64,000 nt of DNA, taken from positions 1 through 64,000 of the forward strand of contig NZ_CP135438.1 of the NCBI RefSeq assembly GCF_032341995.1. The letters run 5' to 3'. Made by a program: the position numbers and the translations under genes. Below are positions 22,601 to 30,060 of this stretch, piece by piece (the stretch's first letter is position 1; each line of letters starts with the position of its first letter). Under the pieces are notes generated by a model, which was not told where the DNA came from, searched no databases, and worked only from the letters and a program-made list of their open reading frames with translations. The stretch comes from Domibacillus sp. DTU_2020_1001157_1_SI_ALB_TIR_016 (GTDB taxonomy: Bacteria; Bacillota; Bacilli; Bacillales; Domibacillaceae).

Positions 22601-24103
22601 TTAACTCTTTGATTTATGGGCTGTTACATCGCTGATCAAGCCGACGTATTGTTTCGTTTCTCCCGCTTCATTTTTAATGGCGCTGATGGTCAGCCACTCC
22701 AGGTAGTTCTGGCCGTCTTTTCGGCGGTTCCAGACTTCCCCCTGCCAGACACCTTTTTGTCCAATCGTCTTCCACATGTCCTGATAAAATTCTTTTGTTT
22801 GAATGCCGGACTTTAAGAAGTTTGGATTTTTTCCGATCGCTTCTTCCGGCTCATAGCCTGTTAGAGCTGTGAAGGCAGGGTTTACCGCCATAATTTTCCC
22901 GCTTGTATCCGTTAAAATCATGCCTTCAGCAGTATGATGAATAATCTGGCTGGCAATGCTGAGCTTTTCCTGATAAAACATCCAAATTACAAGAACGAGG
23001 CTGACAAGAGCCAATTGGGACAGTGCCATAAAGCCAATCGCGTAATGCCCTGTTAATTTAAATAATACCATTAACATAAGCGGCGGGAAAAATCCGCCCA
23101 GTCCGCCCATTGCAGAAACGATGCCGTTGACAACACCGGCCTGCTTATGAAAAAACATCGGAACCAGTTTAAAAATCACGCCATTTCCTGCTCCCGCGCA
23201 AAAAGCGATCGTTAAGCAGCCCACTGTGTACCAGGCGATAGACGGCGCAAAAGCAAGCAGAACAGAAGCGGCTGCAACACCTGTGAATACAAACATCAGT
23301 AAAATAAGGGAGTGAAACCGGTCTGCCAGCCAGCCTCCTACAGGTCTCATGAGCGTAGCAGCGATAATAAAGCCGGCCGTTCTCATTCCCGCATCCACTT
23401 TATCGAGTTCAAAATTCGTTACGAGAAAGTTTGGCAGATAAACGGTAAACGCCACAAATGAACCGAATGTAATAAAGTAAAACAAGCTGAGCATCCACAT
23501 TTTTTCGTTTTTATACACGCCTTTTATTTGCTCCAGCAGCGGCGTCCGCACTTTTGTTTCAGCTTTATCGCCAAGGAAAAAATTCACAATCAGGAAAATG
23601 CCAAGTAAAATTAAATAAAGCTGTACAGTGGCGGACCAGCCGATTGCCGAAGCCACAACAGGCGCTCCAAAAGCAGTAATAGCCGTTCCCAGATTTCCAG
23701 CTCCATAAATACCGTTTACAAAGCCATGGCGTTCCTTCGGATAATATTTAGGAAGAGACGTAACCCCTACTGAAAAGATCGCACCGCTGACCCCTAAAAA
23801 CAAGCCGCCGACCATCAAATCTACTGAACTGTTTGCAGCGCTAATGTAGTAAACTGGGAACATTAACAGCACAAAGCTTGCCATAAACATTTTCCGTGCA
23901 CCAAATACATTGGCGTAGTACCCAAGCGGGATGCGTAAAATAGAACCAAGCACAACCGGAATGGCTGTAATCCAAGCCAGCTGCTCTGGCGGAATGGCAA
24001 TGTCTTCTTTAATAAAAGGCATAAGCGAGGAAAGAATGACCCAAATCATAAAACCAGCGGTTAAGTTCAATGTCTGCAGCGGCAGTTGTATTTTCTTCAT
24101 CAT
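22601..24103 (-). CDS. NarK-family nitrate/nitrite transporter fused to a C-terminal PAS domain
   Basis: A 500-residue fusion starting at ATG 24103. Residues ~1-385 are a 12-helix major facilitator transporter of the NarK/NasA nitrate type (AWITAIPVVLGSILRIPLGYY, GAGNLGTAI, GNGVIFKLVPMFF). Residues ~390-498 are a PAS/PAC domain (ILTDTSGKIMAVNPAFTALTGYEPEEAIGKN... YVGLISDVTAHK). The fusion is directly followed by a kinase lacking a sensor. Plain NarK proteins lack PAS, so this looks like a nitrate transporter that also signals. The start abuts the stop of the preceding frame (TAACATG). Confidence 0.85.
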   Translation of the reverse strand: MMKKIQLPLQTLNLTAGFMIWVILSSLMPFIKEDIAIPPEQLAWITAIPVVLGSILRIPLGYYANVFGARKMFMASFVLLMFPVYYISAANSSVDLMVGGLFLGVSGAIFSVGVTSLPKYYPKERHGFVNGIYGAGNLGTAITAFGAPVVASAIGWSATVQLYLILLGIFLIVNFFLGDKAETKVRTPLLEQIKGVYKNEKMWMLSLFYFITFGSFVAFTVYLPNFLVTNFELDKVDAGMRTAGFIIAATLMRPVGGWLADRFHSLILLMFVFTGVAAASVLLAFAPSIAWYTVGCLTIAFCAGAGNGVIFKLVPMFFHKQAGVVNGIVSAMGGLGGFFPPLMLMVLFKLTGHYAIGFMALSQLALVSLVLVIWMFYQEKLSIASQIIHHTAEGMILTDTSGKIMAVNPAFTALTGYEPEEAIGKNPNFLKSGIQTKEFYQDMWKTIGQKGVWQGEVWNRRKDGQNYLEWLTISAIKNEAGETKQYVGLISDVTAHKSKS

Positions 24104-24104
24104 G

Positions 24105-24678
24105 TTATGCTTCTTCCTTTCTGACAATATAGGAAAGCTCCGTTTCTTGATCGAAAGCCATCCATTCCTGTTCGTTTTTCGTTACACAGCTTTTTCTCGG
24201 CACTGCCAAGAAAAAGCGCCGGTCGAAGTAAAGCCGGATATGCGTGCCGTCCGGACATATGGCTGCTTTTTGAATCACTCTGCTTACCAGGGGCGCTCTT
24301 TCGCCGGAGGCGTCTTGTACGCCTACCTGAACAGGGACCGCGATATACGGACGCAGCTCTTCTGTTTTAATGAGTTCCACAGGAAGCACACCCTTTTTGA
24401 AACGGATAGATATATAACTGGCAGCCCTGCACGTATGTCCAGAACCGTTCATCCGCTTTCTCTTCCAGATAATGCAGCAAGTCCCCTTCAGAGGTCCAGT
24501 CACTCATCCCTTTAATCTCTGCAATCACCATTTCCGCCGTATCTATTTTCTTTTCTTCTAAATACCAATGTAAGCGCTTTGTGCTGAACAAGTCATGAAG
24601 AAGCGCATTAATATCTTCTTTAAACCGGCCTTGCTCATTCCGAATAAAACAAAAGTCCACGTACGTTTCGTTGTTCAT
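24105..24678 (-). pseudogene. Unknown cytoplasmic protein, apparently frameshifted
   Basis: Two overlapping frames appear to be halves of one protein of about 190 residues. The upstream half runs from ATG 24678 to ...YIYPFQKG, and the downstream half is VLPVELIKTEELRPYIAVPVQVG... to 24105. They join if one A is removed from a run of five at about 24391-24395. No family was recognised. It lies between the small membrane protein and the NarK-PAS gene with four-base or single-base junctions, so it belongs to the operon. It may be a maturation or accessory factor, which is a guess. Either a real shift or a sequencing error is possible. Confidence 0.55.
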
Positions 24679-24878
24679 GCCTGCTCGCCCTTTCTGCTCT
24701 TTTGGTCTCCCTTATAAATAAATATCGCTGCTGGAAATAACACAAGATTGATTCCGCAGTAAACAAGGGCATTTACATAATGTTGAAAAAAGTATTGGTG
24801 AACCATAAGCTGTGTAAAAACAATGTTCGCCAGCAAAATCAAACAAAGAAGCGCGACCCGTACATAGTTACGCTTCAT
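24675..24878 (-). CDS. Small two-helix membrane protein
   Basis: A 67-residue protein with two hydrophobic segments (VALLCLILLANIVFTQLM and ALVYCGINLVLFPAAIFI) and a basic C-terminus. It overlaps the Rieske gene upstream by 11 bases and the following gene by four, so it is firmly embedded in the operon. It may be an accessory membrane subunit of the reductase. No family was recognised. Confidence 0.65.
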   Translation of the reverse strand: MKRNYVRVALLCLILLANIVFTQLMVHQYFFQHYVNALVYCGINLVLFPAAIFIYKGDQKSRKGEQA

Positions 24879-25392
24879 AGCGCTTTACCCCAACCGCATA
24901 AATGGTGCCGTTTTCCACTTTCACTTTAATTTCCGGCAGCGGCCGTCTTGGCGGGCCGGCCGTTGGTGCTCCTGTTTGAACATCGAATTTTCCGTGATGA
25001 CACGGACAGATCATTTCACTTTTTTCTTTCACCCAAAAAACAGGGCAGCGTAAGTGTGTGCATGCATTTTGATACGCAACATATTTGTTTTCACTAATCC
25101 GGATCAAAAGTGCGCTGTCATGCTCCCCGGGAAAAGTGAAATCAACGGAATCCCCAATGGCGACACTGGACACATCGGCAATTTTCTTTCTCGGATACTC
25201 TTTATCACCAAGTCCCATCAGTTCCTTGGCGGCAACCGCCCCCCAGGGAAGTGAAGAAACCGCAAACAAGCCCGCTGCTCCTACAAGTGTTTTCATAAAT
25301 CCGCGCCGATCCAGTGTCCGCTCGCCGTTTCGTTCAATATTATGCGTATAGTTATCTTCTTTAAATGGAATTTTACTGTTTTTCTCCATCAT
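24868..25392 (-). CDS. Tat-exported Rieske [2Fe-2S] protein
   Basis: Starts at ATG 25392 after AAGGAGCG; the open frame extends upstream but without a ribosome site. The ~174-residue product has a twin-arginine signal (DRRGFMKTLVGAAGLFAVSSL, residues ~28-48) and both Rieske ligand motifs CTHLRC and CPCHHGKFD. After export it should be membrane-tethered and pass electrons. It lies between the ferredoxin subunit and a small membrane protein. Rieske subunits are not standard parts of NarGHI reductases, which makes this operon distinctive. Confidence 0.9.
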   Translation of the reverse strand: MMEKNSKIPFKEDNYTHNIERNGERTLDRRGFMKTLVGAAGLFAVSSLPWGAVAAKELMGLGDKEYPRKKIADVSSVAIGDSVDFTFPGEHDSALLIRISENKYVAYQNACTHLRCPVFWVKEKSEMICPCHHGKFDVQTGAPTAGPPRRPLPEIKVKVENGTIYAVGVKRYEA

Positions 25393-25403
25393 GCTCGCTC
25401 CTT

Positions 25404-25964
25404 CTAAAACAGCTTGGTTACACCTTGCAGAATACCTGGAAGACTGATTTTCACATTCGTATCTCCTTCTAAGTACGGCATGCTTGTTACCCATTTTCCG
25501 TTTCCTGTTTCATGCTGTTTTTTCTTTCTTTCAATCTCTTCTTCTGTCAGCCACTGAAGCGTATTAGATGGGCAGACACTTGCACACATAGGCGGGATGC
25601 CGTCTTTTGTCCGGTCGATACATAAATCGCATTTGTACATTAAATTCTGCTCCGTATCAAACTTTGGAATCCCATACGGGCAGGCGATGGTGCAGTTCTG
25701 GCAGCCAATGCACTTTTCCACCAGCGCGGACAAAACAGCGCCTGTTTCGTGAATTTGAATAGCTTGTGCCGGGCAGCTTCTTGCACAAGCCGGATTGACG
25801 CAGTGAAGGCACATTAAAGGCATCGTCTGCCGGTTTACAAGCGGATTCACATCGTATACGTAATTACGGTTCCGTTCTTCATGCCCGCCGCACTGGGTAC
25901 AAGCGGCAAGGCAGGAACGGCAGCCGATACAGTTTTCAAGTTCTAGATATAATCTCTTTTTCAT
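25404..25964 (-). CDS. Four-cluster [4Fe-4S] ferredoxin subunit (DmsB/NrfC/NarH-like)
   Basis: A 186-residue electron-transfer subunit with four cysteine groups: CIGCRSCLAAC near residue 12, CLHCVNPACARSCP near 53, CIGCQNCTIACP near 85, and CDLCIDRTKDG...CASVCP near 112-130. There is no signal peptide. It starts one base after the stop of the molybdopterin subunit gene. It should relay electrons between the membrane protein and the catalytic subunit. Confidence 0.92.
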   Translation of the reverse strand: MKKRLYLELENCIGCRSCLAACTQCGGHEERNRNYVYDVNPLVNRQTMPLMCLHCVNPACARSCPAQAIQIHETGAVLSALVEKCIGCQNCTIACPYGIPKFDTEQNLMYKCDLCIDRTKDGIPPMCASVCPSNTLQWLTEEEIERKKKQHETGNGKWVTSMPYLEGDTNVKISLPGILQGVTKLF

Positions 25965-28133
25965 TTACTGCACCTTCTTTTGTGCTAGTTTTTCTATTTG
26001 TGCGGCACACGCTTTGAATTCCGGCATTCTGGATATTGGATCGAGCGCCGCAATGGTAAGCAGGTTAATAGACTGCTCATGCCCAAAATGGTAAGGAACA
26101 AACACCGTGTCTTTTCGGATGGCTTCGGTGATCTTTACACGATACACACTTTCACCACGCCGGGTGAATAAGCGAATGTTTTCTTCATTTTCAATGCCGT
26201 ACTGAGCAGCCGTTTCCGGATGAACCTCTACATATGGATCTGGGCACATATCATGCAGGAACTGAATTCTTCTTGTTTGATTGCCAGATAAGTAGTGGTA
26301 AACAACCCGGCCTGTCGTCAGCCGGAGTGGATACTGTTCGCAAGGCTCTTCTGCCGGCGGACGGTATGGCAGCGCACAGATTTTAGCTCTTTCATCCGGG
26401 TGGTAAAACTTTTTGTCTAAAAACATATGGGGTGTTCCTGGATCTTTCTCATCTCTGCACGGCCAGAATACACCGTCCTGCTTGTCGATTTTGTCCCATG
26501 TAGCCCCGTAATAGTCGGCATATCCGCCTTTTGATGCCAGCCTGAATTCATCCGCGACGTCTTTGGCCGTTTTTAAATGTGAAAAGTATTTTCCCTTGCC
26601 CAGGCGCTCAGCCAGCTCTACCTGCATCTGCCAGTCTGGCTTAGACTCTCCAATGGGTTCCTGTGCTTTATTGATTTTAATGATCCGGCCTTCCAGGTTT
26701 GTCACGGTTCCTTCATCTTCCGACCATGTGACACTTGGCAGAATCACATCCGCAAACTCGGCTGACTCGGACAAATAAAAATCGGCACATACCATAAAAT
26801 CAAGATCTTTCATTGCCTGTCTTACAAAGTTTAAATTCGGCGCAGATACGGCAGGATTAGAACAAAGCAGGTACAGTCCGCGAATGGTTTTTTGGTCCAT
26901 TAATTCGAACATTTCATAGGCAGATACACCAGGTTCCGGCATTTCCTCCGGTGTGATGCCCCATATTTCGCATACTTCCTCGACATGCTTTGGATTTGTA
27001 ATCTTTCGGTAGCCCGGCAGCAGATCCGCTTTTTGGCCGTGCTCTCGTCCTCCCTGTCCGTTCCCCTGACCGGTGAAGGTCGCAACGCCGGCTTTTGGAC
27101 GGCCAATTTTTCCCGTAACGAGTGCCATATTCACATAAGCAGATACGTTATCGACCCCTTTGTGCTGCTGTTCGATACCGCGGGCAAACAAGACAATGGC
27201 ATTGGGAGCTTTTCCATAAATCTCTGCTGCCCGGATAATTTTTTCGGGTGCAACTCCTGTTAACTGGCTTGTGTATTCAGGTGTGAATTCTTTCACAAGT
27301 TCTTTCGTCTCTTGGAAGCCGTTCGTGTGATTGCTGATGAACGCTTCGTCCGTATAATGGTTTTGAATCAATAGATGTAAAATCCCGTTTGCGAGTGCGA
27401 GATCCGTCCCCGGTTTTAAATCTAAATGAACGTCTGCTCTTCGTGCCAAAGGCGTTTCACGCGGATCAGCCACAATCAAGTAGCCTCCCCGCTCCTGCAC
27501 AGACCAAACCCGGAACATAGACGTTGGATGGCACTCCGCTGTATTGCTTCCAGCGATAAATAAGCAGTCTGTTTCATGGATATCAGTCCATGGCAGTGTG
27601 GAGCCCCGGTCCACTCCGAATGAACAAAGGAATCCGCCTGCCGCACTGGACATACAGAACCGCCCATTATAATCAATGTAGCGAGTGCCAAGAGCTACGC
27701 GGGCAAATTTCCCCGTTAAGTAACATTTCTCGTTCGTCATAGACACGCCGCTGAAAACTCCTAAGCTGTCTTTGCCGTACTTCGTTTGCAGCGCATTGAA
27801 TTTCTCGGCAATCAAGTCGTATGCTTCTTCCCAGCTTGCTTCACGAAACCCTTCTTTTGTTCCTTTTAGGGACGCATCGTCCCGGATCAGCGGCTTTAAC
27901 AGCCGGTCTTTATGATTTGTCTGCTGATAGGCGGTTACCCCTTTCGGACACATTTTCCCAACTGTTACCGGCCAGTCGTAACGGGGTTCTACTCCGATGA
28001 TTTTATTCGTGACCGTATTGACCCGCAGGTTCATGCCGCACTGCATACCGCAATAACTGCAATGCGTTTTAATCAGCTTTTCATTTGGATGGGTCAAGTT
28101 TTCAACTTCTTTGAAAAATTTATCCCTTTGCAT
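25965..28133 (-). CDS. Molybdopterin oxidoreductase, nitrate reductase catalytic subunit (NasC/NarB/NapA type)
   Basis: A 722-residue Mo-bis-MGD enzyme. The N-terminal [4Fe-4S] ligands are Cys25, Cys28, Cys32 and Cys62. The probable Mo ligand is Cys160 in NGRFCMSSAAGG, the pattern of NasA/NapA-type nitrate reductases rather than the Asp of NarG. A C-terminal molydop-binding domain follows (LRLTTGRVVYHYLSGNQTRR). No Tat signal is present, so it stays in the cytoplasm. It overlaps the cytochrome gene by 14 bases. NarK and Nre-like neighbours argue for nitrate as substrate, though another oxyanion cannot be excluded. Confidence 0.85.
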   Translation of the reverse strand: MQRDKFFKEVENLTHPNEKLIKTHCSYCGMQCGMNLRVNTVTNKIIGVEPRYDWPVTVGKMCPKGVTAYQQTNHKDRLLKPLIRDDASLKGTKEGFREASWEEAYDLIAEKFNALQTKYGKDSLGVFSGVSMTNEKCYLTGKFARVALGTRYIDYNGRFCMSSAAGGFLCSFGVDRGSTLPWTDIHETDCLFIAGSNTAECHPTSMFRVWSVQERGGYLIVADPRETPLARRADVHLDLKPGTDLALANGILHLLIQNHYTDEAFISNHTNGFQETKELVKEFTPEYTSQLTGVAPEKIIRAAEIYGKAPNAIVLFARGIEQQHKGVDNVSAYVNMALVTGKIGRPKAGVATFTGQGNGQGGREHGQKADLLPGYRKITNPKHVEEVCEIWGITPEEMPEPGVSAYEMFELMDQKTIRGLYLLCSNPAVSAPNLNFVRQAMKDLDFMVCADFYLSESAEFADVILPSVTWSEDEGTVTNLEGRIIKINKAQEPIGESKPDWQMQVELAERLGKGKYFSHLKTAKDVADEFRLASKGGYADYYGATWDKIDKQDGVFWPCRDEKDPGTPHMFLDKKFYHPDERAKICALPYRPPAEEPCEQYPLRLTTGRVVYHYLSGNQTRRIQFLHDMCPDPYVEVHPETAAQYGIENEENIRLFTRRGESVYRVKITEAIRKDTVFVPYHFGHEQSINLLTIAALDPISRMPEFKACAAQIEKLAQKKVQ

Positions 28134-29202
28134 TTTGATTGGTCTCCCTTGCTTTTATTTCATGTGTGGCAATTCCTGAGAATCGGGAAATCCGATATTT
28201 GCGGCGGCATGGCAGACAAAGTTCAGCCAGGTGAAAACCGTCGTCCATTTGAAAATCAATATGATTGGCCCCGAGCACTTCACGTACATCGTTTGACTGC
28301 TCAGTTGAAACAAATGAATCTCCGCACACTTTACATTTCTTCATCGACTGTTCGCCGTAGTGCTTCCGGTAATTTTTTGCAAATACACTGAGCGGACGGA
28401 ACGGAATATGTGCTAACTTCCCAAATGGAAGGTAAATGAGTGTAATAATGACTGAATACTGATGAATAAGCGACATTGCATAATGGCCTTTGCCGTCTAA
28501 AAAGATGTTAATAAACGTCAGCAGCAGGCCGGTAACGGAAACAAACAAAAGCAGGTAAAGCGGCAGAAAATCATAGATGAATTTTTGTTCTGCCCGTGCC
28601 TGCATGTTTTTCAAGCGGCGGTAAAGTGCCATACATACACCGGTAATGACCATCAAAGCAGTGAAGTTCAGAGCGTTATACGACAAGAAGCCAATGATGC
28701 CGTCTGCTTTAATGGTCATGACATTCATACCAAGCGCTACGATCGTATAGTAGCCGTTTTCCTCCATCGTGAAATACATCCATCCAAAGACAAGCGGAAA
28801 TGTAACGAAGCAGGAAAGAATGCAGCCCCACCCGATTAACAAGTGCTGCGTCCACCGATAAAAGCCGCGATTCCAGATAAAACGGTATACAGCCAGGTGA
28901 TCCACCGATGTTGTCGCAGTTTCCCTGCGAAACAAAAGCTTAAGTCCCTTTTTAATAAAAATTTTCGTAGGCGGCCGTTCTCCCCAAGAAATAAACCGGT
29001 AAAAGAAGCCGCCGATAAAAACAAGCGTGCCGACCATATAGCCATACAAATTCAGATCTACATGGGTAAACATCCTTGTGGCAATAAGAGATAAAATAAA
29101 AAGTCCACTTACGGTCAAAAACACGGATTTCGCAAAATGAGAAGCAAATGCACGATTCAATGAACGCTTTTCTTTATGGGTTACTGCTGCTGTTTGTGCC
29201 AT
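28120..29202 (-). CDS. Membrane b-type cytochrome-like subunit with C-terminal CxxC/CxxC domain
   Basis: A 360-residue protein. Residues ~25-285 contain about six membrane helices with histidines in helical segments (RWTQHLLIGWGCIL, HQYSVIITLIYLPFGKLAHIPF), as in NarI/DsrM-like quinol-oxidising cytochromes b. The cytoplasmic tail from ~290 holds CKVC and CLPC pairs about 40 residues apart, a probable metal or Fe-S site. It is first in the reductase operon and presumably feeds quinol electrons to the Fe-S and Mo subunits. The combination with the cysteine tail is not one I recognise. Confidence 0.7.
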   Translation of the reverse strand: MAQTAAVTHKEKRSLNRAFASHFAKSVFLTVSGLFILSLIATRMFTHVDLNLYGYMVGTLVFIGGFFYRFISWGERPPTKIFIKKGLKLLFRRETATTSVDHLAVYRFIWNRGFYRWTQHLLIGWGCILSCFVTFPLVFGWMYFTMEENGYYTIVALGMNVMTIKADGIIGFLSYNALNFTALMVITGVCMALYRRLKNMQARAEQKFIYDFLPLYLLLFVSVTGLLLTFINIFLDGKGHYAMSLIHQYSVIITLIYLPFGKLAHIPFRPLSVFAKNYRKHYGEQSMKKCKVCGDSFVSTEQSNDVREVLGANHIDFQMDDGFHLAELCLPCRRKYRISRFSGIATHEIKARETNQNAKG

Positions 29203-29223
29203 TTTCGTTCCTCCTTACAAATA

Positions 29224-29268
29224 AAAAACACTTCCTGACTCTTATAATAAGAATCAGGAAGTGTTTTT
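29224..29268. terminator. 15-bp perfect hairpin between the HTH gene and reductase operon
   Basis: The arms AAAAACACTTCCTGA (29224-29238) and TCAGGAAGTGTTTTT (29254-29268) are perfect inverted repeats followed by T-runs on both strands. It would end leftward transcription from the 29407-29907 gene. Its loop carries a -10-like TATAAG on the minus strand, so promoter and terminator overlap. Confidence 0.75.
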
Positions 29269-29308
29269 CGTATCGGGGAATCTCCCCATCTTGAGGGGGA
29301 AATTCCCC
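29241..29308 (-). promoter_or_regulatory. Putative NreC-activated promoter of the reductase operon
   Basis: Two 13-bp GC-rich near-palindromes, GGGGAATCTCCCC (29275-29287) and GGGGAAATTCCCC (29296-29308), are exactly 21 bp apart, two helical turns. A minus-strand TATAAG at 29246-29241 would start transcription near 29234, placing the sites at about -47 and -68, typical for an activator. The -35 is poor. Staphylococcal NreC is reported to bind GGG-N4-CCC-type palindromes, so NreC-like control is a fair inference. Confidence 0.55.
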
Positions 29309-29406
29309 TATCTTACTTTTGGGCCAGCCAGCCCCCAAAAGCCCGACTGTTTCAAACAGCCCAGACATATAAAAAGAGTGGTTTTGCCCCTCTTACTAGA
29401 ATCCGT

Positions 29407-29907
29407 TTACAAAAATCCTTTTTTGACCAATACACTGCGAACGATTTCATTCATCAGTTCACTCTGGTCTTTCTCCTCGACCGTGTTGATGAATTCGATG
29501 ATATCCGGATCCCAATTAAAGCCCTTGTACGTTTTGGAGTCTCTTTCCAGCTGCTCACGAAACAAAATACGGTCAATGGCATCAAGCTGGTAATATTCTT
29601 CTTTGTCTGTCACCGCGGCTTCCGCTTTGATCTGGGCGTCAGCCCTGGCCATCAATGCTTTGATTGCTGTTTGATTATCCAACATCGGTTTTGATTTTGC
29701 TTTTCGCGTTTCTATAAACTCATAAATTGACCGCTCTGCCACTTGAGGCAAATTGTCGTGGTGCCAGCCCCGTGTTCCTCTTTTGCAGTAACATCCGGCA
29801 TTCTTGAGCGCTTGTCTTGCCGCAGTCTTGCCAATCGTTAAATGCTGCTTTGCGATTTCTTCGAGCGGCTCCTTTCTTGTCATCGCGAGTATATCTCCAA
29901 TTTTCAT
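29407..29907 (-). CDS. Unknown protein with N-terminal helix-turn-helix-like region
   Basis: The start at ATG 29907 follows AGGAGAG; a longer frame upstream lacks a ribosome site. The product has 166 residues. The N-terminal ~60 (KIGDILAMTRKEPLEEIAKQHLTIGKTAARQALKNAGCY) look like a helix-turn-helix. The remainder is acidic and helical (WDPDIIEFINTVEEKDQSELMNEIVRSVL). No family was recognised. A DNA-binding role is possible but unproven. It stands alone, ending at the 29224-29268 hairpin. Confidence 0.6.
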   Translation of the reverse strand: MKIGDILAMTRKEPLEEIAKQHLTIGKTAARQALKNAGCYCKRGTRGWHHDNLPQVAERSIYEFIETRKAKSKPMLDNQTAIKALMARADAQIKAEAAVTDKEEYYQLDAIDRILFREQLERDSKTYKGFNWDPDIIEFINTVEEKDQSELMNEIVRSVLVKKGFL

Positions 29908-30060
29908 GGTTCCATCTCTCCTGCCCTTTTGATCATCAGGGTTTTTGTACTCCTTCCATTCTATAGACAAACCTGACATAAGATTAAACCGGCCACTGCC
30001 GAAGCCCGGCCTTAAGCGTTATGTTCTCCACCCTCGTTTATCTGATACCCTCACTCTTTT

